From: a virus
Reading direction: 5' to 3' (one strand)
DNA: 64,000 nt
Virus record (IMG/VR): IMGVR_UViG_3300031963_008656
Location: 126,001-190,000 of that record
The translations under genes were made by a program, and so were the position numbers. This document shows positions 23,057-29,155 of the stretch, piece by piece (the first letter of the stretch is position 1; each line of letters opens with the position of its first letter). The notes beneath the pieces are model-generated. The model was not told where the DNA came from and ran no database searches. It was given only the letters and a program-made list of their open reading frames with translations.

Positions 23057-24558
23057 AAGTTATTGGTTTGTTTAAGACGTTCTGCAACTTGTTCACGTTC
23101 AATGTCACTCAACAAGTCCGGATCATACTCACCGGTTGCAATTTTGTCAATGAGGTGATCAATGTATGCTGTATCGTAAGTATAGTTATCTGTAGAATTT
23201 TTGTCAATAATAATCCACTCGTTGCCATTGAATTTGTAAACCTTGCTGGGCAATTGATCTACTCTAACAAAAGTATCGCCTTTTGAAGGACTGTCAGGGA
23301 ATCGTATTCCAAAGCTGGAGTTTGATTGTCTAGGTTGGTCATTGTCAGGCACCAACTTCATCCAAGGTAATTCGTCAATTTCTCCACGATATAATTTACG
23401 TCTTTCTTCCTTGAGTGTTCGATCAGGGTTTGCAGTTTTCCATGCTTTGACTGCTGCCTTGACATTTGCAGGCTCATCTTCTTCTTGATCAAAGTTAGGC
23501 ATGTCCACAAACACTGGCGAGCTTGGTGTTTCAGGTTGTGTAAAACTAATCGTGGCACCAGAAGTAGAGTCAAACACATCGCACTGTTTGTTTGGACAGA
23601 AAAGACCTATACCAGGAGCATCTACTAGTTCCGTGCCACACTTGTAGCAATTGATTGGGTCTGGCTTGTCAAACATCCACCCCGGCGGATGTGGATCTTT
23701 CGGCAATTCCACACTGGCTTGTATTTGTTCTATTTGGTCATCGGTGAGTGGCCCATCGTCGGGCTCATATTTAGGTTCGTCATGTATGAATCCACCTGTG
23801 CCTTGCCGTGCCCATTCAAACTGTTTGTTGGCGGCTAGGATAAGTGTGAGAGCAAGAGGATCAAACACCAGCACAATCATTATGATCATCCAACGCACTG
23901 CCCGTTCCAACAGATTGGCATCAGGATTGTCTCCGTACAACAGGGCCGCAATGTATTTTATCGGTCCGACTTCTGCGTCAACTTTGCGTACTTCGGCGGC
24001 AATAGGCGCACGGGCATCATTAAGTTCTGCGATAGACTTTTGCGACTGTGATATTTCAGCTTGAAGGCGAGTACGCTCTTTCTGCTGGGCTCTTCGCATA
24101 GCCACAGCTTTTTCGGCACCCGTTTCTGTTGTTGAGCGGCCCAGTACTTGGTCCACTCCCTCATCCATCTGTTTAAGTGCCTTACGGTTTGCTTCAATAT
24201 TCTCTTTTTCGGTCTTGATCTTTTCATCATATATTGCAATCTTGCTAACAACGTCGCCGGACACAAGATTTTGATCAGAGTGTGCCTTTGACAAATAACC
24301 AAAGATACCCATACTGGTCAGTATCATTAGGAATGCTATGGCTGGTACCAGGTACAGTTTGAACACAATACCGGCACGTTTCCAGTTGTTGTGCAACCAC
24401 ACAGTGGCCACAATCTTGCCCAGTTCTAGTGAACCACCCATGATGATCACAGGCACCACAGCCGCTGAAAATATAGCAGTAAGGCCGGCCACTGAGTACC
24501 AGGCAGCCACGGCGCTTAGGAGTAATGCGGTGGCGAGAATTCCAAATCCAAATATCAT
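23053..24558 (-). CDS. Membrane coiled-coil protein with zinc ribbon
   Basis: 501 residues. TM helices at about 3-23, 27-45, 70-92 and 221-245, with a long charged coiled coil between (residues 95-200, YDEKIKTEKENIEANRKALKQ). Then an acidic linker, a zinc ribbon (CYKCGTEL...GLFCPNKQC, about 303-325) and an acidic C-terminal half. Similar architectures occur as unassigned membrane proteins in T4-like marine phages (recollection). A TAAATA box ends 6 bases before the ATG. Coupled to clpX, so it may localise or feed the protease; this is inference. Confidence 0.65.
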   Translation of the reverse strand: MIFGFGILATALLLSAVAAWYSVAGLTAIFSAAVVPVIIMGGSLELGKIVATVWLHNNWKRAGIVFKLYLVPAIAFLMILTSMGIFGYLSKAHSDQNLVSGDVVSKIAIYDEKIKTEKENIEANRKALKQMDEGVDQVLGRSTTETGAEKAVAMRRAQQKERTRLQAEISQSQKSIAELNDARAPIAAEVRKVDAEVGPIKYIAALLYGDNPDANLLERAVRWMIIMIVLVFDPLALTLILAANKQFEWARQGTGGFIHDEPKYEPDDGPLTDDQIEQIQASVELPKDPHPPGWMFDKPDPINCYKCGTELVDAPGIGLFCPNKQCDVFDSTSGATISFTQPETPSSPVFVDMPNFDQEEDEPANVKAAVKAWKTANPDRTLKEERRKLYRGEIDELPWMKLVPDNDQPRQSNSSFGIRFPDSPSKGDTFVRVDQLPSKVYKFNGNEWIIIDKNSTDNYTYDTAYIDHLIDKIATGEYDPDLLSDIEREQVAERLKQTNNL

Positions 24559-24563
24559 AAAAA

Positions 24564-24887
24564 TTATTTACCGGGTAGCGGCAAAGAGATCACCGCATGC
24601 TTTACTGCCACCCATGTAGCAAAGGTCTGATCTGGCACTTCAAACCATACAGGCACTGTTTGAGCGGGACTTAGCCCCCAGAGATTATTGTGCTCTAGTC
24701 TGCGTTTTACCCGGCTTTGAGTGCGCCAGTTTTTACCAAACATAACACGAGCCTCGTTCATAACTGCATACCATTCTTTAGTAGAATGCAATTGGAACCA
24801 AATACGGTGCATGACCAAAGGCGTTATTTCAAGCGAGTCAAGTGACTCAGGGATACTCAACGCAGAGCCCTCAATTTTGACAGTCAT
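24564..24887 (-). CDS. Conserved-looking hypothetical protein
   Basis: 107 residues with SD GAAAGG. Soluble, with WFQLHSTKEWYAVMNEARVMFGKNWRTQSRVKRR basic helical centre and a hydrophobic VWFEVPDQTFATWVAVKHAVI end. Not recognised. It follows the structured RNA region 24890-25071, which may form its 5' leader. Confidence 0.55.
   Translation of the reverse strand: MTVKIEGSALSIPESLDSLEITPLVMHRIWFQLHSTKEWYAVMNEARVMFGKNWRTQSRVKRRLEHNNLWGLSPAQTVPVWFEVPDQTFATWVAVKHAVISLPLPGK
24565..24570 (-). promoter_or_regulatory. TAAATA box, leaderless architecture
   Basis: Minus strand GGTAAATA then ATTTTT and ATG at 24558 (6-base gap). The box overlaps the stop of 24564-24887. Confidence 0.5.
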
Positions 24888-24889
24888 TT

Positions 24890-25071
24890 CTAACCTTTCC
24901 AGATTTATCCTCTCGGCATACTCCCAGGGTACCAGCCCAGGTTTTGATCTTACAATCGAGGTCCTTGTCGCAACCTACAGGATTTACGTCCACTTGCCAC
25001 GGTCTGAGCAGGCCTAGGTTATCGATTCACCCCGCCCTACCATTAGACTACCCAATCTCTTTGATCATGCA
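24890..25071 (-). ncRNA. Candidate structured RNA or long structured leader
   Basis: A 214-base gap without an ORF begins just after a perfect sigma70 promoter. The minus-strand transcript has nested complementary arms: GGGTA with TACCC (outer), AATCGA with TCGATT, and AACCTA with TAGGTT (inner), enclosing a region containing GCC/GGC pairs. The first bases (TAGTCTAATGGTAGGGC) look like a tRNA D-arm, but no anticodon or T arm could be built. It may be a free small RNA or the leader of 24564-24887. The identity is not recognised. Confidence 0.45.
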
Positions 25072-25076
25072 CAGTA

Positions 25077-25105
25077 ATTATAACTGTGTATGTTGAGATT
25101 GTCAA
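25077..25105 (-). promoter_or_regulatory. Consensus sigma70 promoter
   Basis: TTGACA (25105-25100), 17-base spacer, TATAAT (25082-25077) on the minus strand: both hexamers perfect. It starts the 24890-25071 RNA region. The -35 box overlaps the stop of 25102-25563. Confidence 0.85.
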
Positions 25106-25563
25106 GTGTTTTGTTTTTGTTTGACAAGATTGCACACAGTTTGAAACTGCTCGTATGCATCACGCACAGCCGGATGACTCATCAGTTTGTCTGCTTCGGC
25201 AATCATGGCGTTGACACCTGCTTCGGCATGATCTCGAGCACTGCCCATGGTCAGTGCGGCCAGACCATCACCAAACTCTTTTGCCAATTTTTCCCAGGCT
25301 TTCTTTTGTCCAGGAGTAATAGGTGTACGCTGTGGCCGCATCTCGCTAGATTTTCTAAGAGCATCACAGATGGCATCTTCCGCTACACGGCCTGCGGCAA
25401 TCATCGGAGCATAAGCGGGATCAATATTATAGTAGCGAGACCTGCCTCCGGGGTATACTGACACCAGGTGATTGCCTTTTGTAAAGCTATCCAAAAAGTC
25501 GCTGTCGTATTCTGTCACAGGCACATACCGACGTCCAATTTTTTCATAGTAAATTTTCTTCAT
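25102..25563 (-). CDS. Hypothetical protein, C-terminus shared with 25790-26215
   Basis: 153 residues. An N-terminal beta segment (MKKIYYEKIGRRYVPVTEYD) is followed by a helical body. The C-terminal HPAVRDAYEQFQTVCNLVKQ matches RPAVKDAWDKFQMVAGLTSV of the gene two places upstream, suggesting a shared interaction module. ATGA overlap with the upstream gene. Function unknown. Confidence 0.6.
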   Translation of the reverse strand: MKKIYYEKIGRRYVPVTEYDSDFLDSFTKGNHLVSVYPGGRSRYYNIDPAYAPMIAAGRVAEDAICDALRKSSEMRPQRTPITPGQKKAWEKLAKEFGDGLAALTMGSARDHAEAGVNAMIAEADKLMSHPAVRDAYEQFQTVCNLVKQKQNT

Positions 25564-25790
25564 TTGCCAAAATACTTAATAACTGTGTTCAGTGCTTCCA
25601 CCAAACGAGTGTTACCTGCTACATCTTCGGGGTGCAACCAATATCCGTCTGGATTGGTTTCTGACCGAGGATTCTTTTTCCAATCACTGAGTTCTTTCTT
25701 GAGATAGGCTCTCTGCTCCTTGAGAGTTAGTACAGTGATGCAATCAGCGGCTTCGCCGTCCAGGGTAATAGGTCCAACTCTTTTGTTCAT
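25560..25790 (-). CDS. Small hypothetical protein
   Basis: 76 residues with a helical centre LTLKEQRAYLKKELSDWKKN and a second helix NTRLVEALNTVIKYF. It overlaps both neighbours by 1-4 bases, so it is part of the ligase operon. Not recognised. Confidence 0.55.
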   Translation of the reverse strand: MNKRVGPITLDGEAADCITVLTLKEQRAYLKKELSDWKKNPRSETNPDGYWLHPEDVAGNTRLVEALNTVIKYFGK

Positions 25791-26215
25791 TAGCGATACT
25801 CCCGATCTAGTTTAACACTGGTCAATCCAGCAACCATTTGAAATTTGTCCCAGGCATCTTTCACTGCCGGGCGAGATTCAAGTTCACTGTCCGGCAATAC
25901 TGTTTCCAACCAGTATTCTGATCGGCGGCTTGGATGTGTGCCAAACTTGCGTGGCTGGTGTAGTCGACCAGTTTCCCAAAGTTCAATGCTAACACTGCGG
26001 AACTTGTCTTCATCTTCTTTACTGTTGAAATCATAGGCACTCCATTCTGCTCGGCTGCCGCCACCATAGCAGTATCCCGCCCAGATGCCTGCCCACTGTT
26101 CGTCATCTCTGGGATCAAAATCTGTACGAGTAATCAGCACCAACACATCGTCCATGTTCACACTACCTTCCACAATGTCTCGAACGCAACGGCTGTAACT
26201 GAGTCCAATTTTCAT
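25790..26215 (-). CDS. Hypothetical protein of ligase operon
   Basis: 141 residues beginning MKIGLSYSRCVRDIVEGSVNMDDVLVLITRTDFDP, then a Trp/Tyr-rich central part. The C-terminal helix RPAVKDAWDKFQMVAGL is shared with 25102-25563. ATGA overlap with the DNA ligase gene. I recall similar proteins in other T4-like phages but cannot assign a function. Confidence 0.6.
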   Translation of the reverse strand: MKIGLSYSRCVRDIVEGSVNMDDVLVLITRTDFDPRDDEQWAGIWAGYCYGGGSRAEWSAYDFNSKEDEDKFRSVSIELWETGRLHQPRKFGTHPSRRSEYWLETVLPDSELESRPAVKDAWDKFQMVAGLTSVKLDREYR

Positions 26216-27585
26216 ACTTTTTCACCTGCTTCAAAGTCACGGAATCTCAAGAACCGGGGGAATCGGAGACTGTATGTTCCGTCTTGGTTTTGGGTGACTG
26301 CGTCCGCTTGGACTTCAACCAAGTGACCAAGTAGCTGATCCCTACTGGCCCAATACTCATCGCGAAGAGTATCACTAAACCCACTACCAACATTAACATG
26401 AATTCTACGGTCATTATCATCTCCTTCACAGATTATAGCACCCAACCGGTTTTCGTTCCTACCAGTTCCTTCTTCAAAACCCACAATGTTCAAATCAACT
26501 GTGATGGTGGGTTTCCATTTCATCCACGAGTCCGAACGTTTGCATTGGTATGGTGCGTCCAGGCTCTTGATCATGATGCCTTCAAAGCCACCTTCCACAG
26601 CAGCTTCCGCATAACGTTGCATGATGTCATGTCCTTCGGCTGTGTCCAGGTTCACATCCAAGCCTGGCATGATGCGCAGACACGTAGTCTCTTCCAATCC
26701 AGCGCGGGCTGACTCTAGCCATTCCAGACGTTTGTACTGCCCTGCATTCCAGTGCCCTTCTTGAAAAGCTTCAAGTGGGATGATATCAAAGATGTGATAC
26801 ACCATGCCGGTGGTTTCGGCGTTTGATTTGCGATGTGCTTGGCGCATGAGTTGCTGGAAACTTTCGCCCACAATCTCACCATCCAACACATAATGGCCAC
26901 CGGTACCACGTCCATATTGGAAGTGCTTGCGAGCATCTTCAATGGCATCGGCAACCTGCGGAAAGTTTTCAAATTCTTTGCCATTGCGACTGTATAGTGT
27001 GACTGTGGATCCACTAACCACTGCCAACACACGCACACCATCCAGTTTGCATTCCAGGCGCTTGATGCCTTTCATTTTCTTGGGATGATCTGTTGAGTCT
27101 TGTGCCAGCTGGCACGAGAAAATTGGTATCTTGTATTCGGTCTTGCCCACAACCTTGTTGATGGTCTTTTCTGAAATGCCGCATCGAAGGTCTTTGATCA
27201 ACACACGGCGGGCTAACATGTTCCATTCTTCCGAGTCAAACTGCTGGCTCATTTGTTCAACTGCTTCTCTAGCACGATTGCCTGTGATGTACCTAGTGCG
27301 TAGAGCTTCTAGCATGGCCCAGAACTGTGTCCAAGGATTGGCACGACCAGTCAGTCCCTCAGTCTCAGGCACCTGGCGGATGCCAAACACATAGAACGGA
27401 TTGTAGGCTTGGTAGCAATTGAACAAAAAACACTGTGCATCGGCACTGCCAAGCCGAGCAGCCATGAGAGCCTTTTCAATCACTTTTTCTTTGTGAATGC
27501 GACTGTCAGAGCTTTCTAGGTCTCGGATCCATCCTGCGGCCATTATGGCATCAAACCTTGAGTAGCTGTAATCGGTTTCATTCAT
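26212..27585 (-). CDS. ATP-dependent DNA ligase (T4 gp30-like)
   Basis: 457 residues. Helical N-terminal domain (1-170), then nucleotidyltransferase motif I ECKLDGVR with Lys180 as the AMP-accepting residue, followed by LYSRNGKEFENFP, LDGEIVG, GFEGIMIKS (motif IV) and WMKWKP (motif V). The OB fold ends SLRFPRFLRFRDFE. Seals nicks in replication and repair in the cytoplasm. It lies in an operon with small hypotheticals, starting from promoter 28597-28625. Confidence 0.95.
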   Translation of the reverse strand: MNETDYSYSRFDAIMAAGWIRDLESSDSRIHKEKVIEKALMAARLGSADAQCFLFNCYQAYNPFYVFGIRQVPETEGLTGRANPWTQFWAMLEALRTRYITGNRAREAVEQMSQQFDSEEWNMLARRVLIKDLRCGISEKTINKVVGKTEYKIPIFSCQLAQDSTDHPKKMKGIKRLECKLDGVRVLAVVSGSTVTLYSRNGKEFENFPQVADAIEDARKHFQYGRGTGGHYVLDGEIVGESFQQLMRQAHRKSNAETTGMVYHIFDIIPLEAFQEGHWNAGQYKRLEWLESARAGLEETTCLRIMPGLDVNLDTAEGHDIMQRYAEAAVEGGFEGIMIKSLDAPYQCKRSDSWMKWKPTITVDLNIVGFEEGTGRNENRLGAIICEGDDNDRRIHVNVGSGFSDTLRDEYWASRDQLLGHLVEVQADAVTQNQDGTYSLRFPRFLRFRDFEAGEKV

Positions 27586-27597
27586 ATACTTAACGCC

Positions 27598-28011
27598 TTA
27601 CCATGATGAGTTATAAAACACTTTCAAACCCATGAACATCTCTGTTCTAGCGGCTTTGATAAAGGCCAGGTCACTGTCATAGTAGTGCTGGTCTGAATTG
27701 TTGCCAAAGAAGAATCCCGATGTGGCTGGCAGTTGACGCTTTTTAACATCGCGTTCAAGGGCATCCAAGTCCTCAGCAGTGAGTTCCATTTCCACGCCGT
27801 TGAAAGAATCATATTTCAACTTCTTTTGCTCGGCTAATGTTTCCATCCATCCATGCAGGTTAGGATGCTTGCGCCAGTAGGCAATCTCACGCGGCTTGTT
27901 TACCTTTGTGTTCACATAATCTTTGGCGTCGTCGTTCCATTCGGAACCTTCGTAGTAGTCGCGGTGCTGGCCTTCACGGGTGGCCACATAAGCATACATA
28001 TCAAGACCCAT
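27598..28011 (-). CDS. MGLDMY-type conserved phage protein
   Basis: 137 residues from ATG 28011 (AAGGAGTACCAA upstream). Begins MGLDMYAYVATREG, a start I recall from many phage and bacterial hypotheticals. It has REIAYWRKHPNLHGWME in the middle and an aromatic C-terminal part (FFFGNNSDQHYYDSDLAF). Function unknown. Overlaps the upstream small gene by 11 bases. Confidence 0.7.
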   Translation of the reverse strand: MGLDMYAYVATREGQHRDYYEGSEWNDDAKDYVNTKVNKPREIAYWRKHPNLHGWMETLAEQKKLKYDSFNGVEMELTAEDLDALERDVKKRQLPATSGFFFGNNSDQHYYDSDLAFIKAARTEMFMGLKVFYNSSW

Positions 28012-28168
28012 TTGGTACTCCTTGTTGATGACGGTATTCGCGTTTGAGCCAATATTTGTATTTGGCAAAATAATCTGACATTGGATAAGTTGGCATGCGG
28101 CCAGTCCATTCTTCTATTTCAAGGCAGTGAGCATACCACTGCTGTTGCAACCAGCGTCGAAATGTCAT
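28001..28168 (-). CDS. Small conserved-looking protein, 55 residues
   Basis: The ATG at 28168 forms an ATGA overlap with the preceding 39-codon gene and is therefore preferred over in-frame starts further up. Begins MTFRRWLQQQWYAHCLEIEEW and ends YFAKYKYWLKREYRHQQG: aromatic, basic and helical. No recognised domain. Confidence 0.6.
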   Translation of the reverse strand: MTFRRWLQQQWYAHCLEIEEWTGRMPTYPMSDYFAKYKYWLKREYRHQQGVPNGS

Positions 28169-28284
28169 GTCATTACCCATGTAATTGCTCGGGGATTCAT
28201 TGCTTGACGAGCTTGCCAGTAAGGCAGAGCCCAAGCCACATTGGTTTCTACCACAATCAGTCGTTTGTTGAAATAGACTTTCAT
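28165..28284 (-). CDS. Small protein, 39 residues
   Basis: ATG 28284 to TGA 28165. Product starts MKVYFNKRLIVVETNVAW and ends ITWVMT. It is linked by ATGA overlaps to both neighbours, a strong sign of a real gene despite its size. Function unknown. Confidence 0.55.
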   Translation of the reverse strand: MKVYFNKRLIVVETNVAWALPYWQARQAMNPRAITWVMT

Positions 28285-28565
28285 GCTGCCTCCAACATGT
28301 TAGCAGGCACTTTCCACAAGCCTTGCTGGGTGCTCACTGTCACATACTTGATAGCAATCTTGCTCACAGTACCTTGCATGGTCATGCCACGTTTGGTGCT
28401 GTGAAACTTCACTGTGTCACCTTTGGCAAATTGTCGGATATTGTGTTTACGCAGATTTGCCTTGGCAAATTGCACTGCACTGATGATGCTGTCAAGCTCA
28501 GTGTTTGAAAACTCACCAAACATGATTGCAGAGTTGACTTGCTGGATCTTGGACATCTGGGTCAT
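28281..28565 (-). CDS. Small helical plus KOW/SH3-like hypothetical protein
   Basis: 94 residues with AAAGGAGCCCC before the ATG. N-terminal helices (NTELDSIISAVQFAKANLR) are followed by a small beta domain FAKGDTVKFHSTKRGMTMQGTVSKIA, which has the G-D-x-V-x-F...G-x-V pattern of KOW/SH3-like nucleic-acid-binding barrels. First gene of the ligase operon. Confidence 0.65.
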   Translation of the reverse strand: MTQMSKIQQVNSAIMFGEFSNTELDSIISAVQFAKANLRKHNIRQFAKGDTVKFHSTKRGMTMQGTVSKIAIKYVTVSTQQGLWKVPANMLEAA

Positions 28566-28596
28566 TTGGGGCTCCTTTGTTGCTTACTATGCCTAA

Positions 28597-28625
28597 ATTA
28601 TAACAGATTGGGAATTATTGGTCAA
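28597..28625 (-). promoter_or_regulatory. Sigma70 promoter of ligase operon
   Basis: TTGACC (28625-28620), 17-base spacer, TATAAT (28602-28597) on the minus strand. The leader down to the SD is identical over 33 bases to the one at 28943-28975. Confidence 0.8.
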
Positions 28626-28939
28626 GCCAATTCTAGTTCTTTGGCAGGAAAACGGATCTGGCCTTCGTAGTCCAGTTGGCTTTGTTCAAACTCTGTGAGG
28701 TAGTCATCGGCCTCTACTGACCAGTCAATGATGTGCTCACGGAAGTACTCTGAGTCTGACTCAACTTTGGGACGAATCAAGTCCACAATCACGCCAGGGG
28801 CATAACGCAAGGGATCAAAATCACGGATCACATAGTCAGAACCGCCCTTGGCTTTCCAGTAAGAAGGGCACTCACCTGCACCGTCCCAATCGTGGGCACC
28901 GTAGTTTTCATAAACTTGGGTGGTGATCAGCAGTTTCAT
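28622..28939 (-). CDS. Conserved phage-type hypothetical protein
   Basis: 105 residues beginning MKLLITTQVYENYGAHDWDG, then GECPSYWKAKGGSDYVIRDFD. Acidic, soluble, no signal. I recall near-identical starts in other large phages; no function known. Own promoter and duplicated leader with AAAGGAGCC. The -35 box of the next promoter lies in its last codons. Confidence 0.7.
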   Translation of the reverse strand: MKLLITTQVYENYGAHDWDGAGECPSYWKAKGGSDYVIRDFDPLRYAPGVIVDLIRPKVESDSEYFREHIIDWSVEADDYLTEFEQSQLDYEGQIRFPAKELELA

Positions 28940-28965
28940 TGTGGCTCCTTTGTTGCTTACTATGC

Positions 28966-29112
28966 CTAAATTATAGCAAAAACGGCTTTTCTAGTCAACC
29001 AAAATAATAACCCTACAATCACTAGGAGTTCTACTACCGTAAAATTAGTACGATAGTAGTACTGTAATACTTTCTGTTTAAGTACTACCAGTTGGGTTTT
29101 TAGTGGTTTCAT
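28966..29112 (-). CDS. Small membrane protein, 48 residues
   Basis: ATG 29112 to TAG 28966. Starts MKPLKTQLVVLKQKVLQYYY; residues 24-41 (FTVVELLVIVGLLFWLTR) form one TM helix. It is supported by a sigma70 promoter ending 6 bases before the ATG (leaderless). Its 3' end contains the promoter of the next gene. Function unknown; small TM proteins often act on host envelope or exclusion. Confidence 0.5.
   Translation of the reverse strand: MKPLKTQLVVLKQKVLQYYYRTNFTVVELLVIVGLLFWLTRKAVFAII
28970..28998 (-). promoter_or_regulatory. Sigma70 promoter
   Basis: TTGACT (28998-28993), 17-base spacer, TATAAT (28975-28970) on the minus strand, inside the end of the 48-codon gene. Drives 28622-28939. Confidence 0.75.
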
Positions 29113-29118
29113 GCCCTG

Positions 29119-29147
29119 ATTATAGCAGTTTGGGCATTATTTGTCAA
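29119..29147 (-). promoter_or_regulatory. Sigma70 promoter, leaderless architecture
   Basis: TTGACA (29147-29142), 17-base spacer, TATAAT (29124-29119) on the minus strand, then CAGGGC and ATG at 29112. Confidence 0.8.
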
Positions 29148-29155
29148 TGTATACT

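Noticed and set aside
24990-25070. tRNA gene on the minus strand
   Set aside because: A D-arm-like TAGTCTAATGGTAGGGC is present, but no 5-bp anticodon stem with T33 and no T arm (TTCRANY) could be placed, and the acceptor halves do not pair at normal distance.
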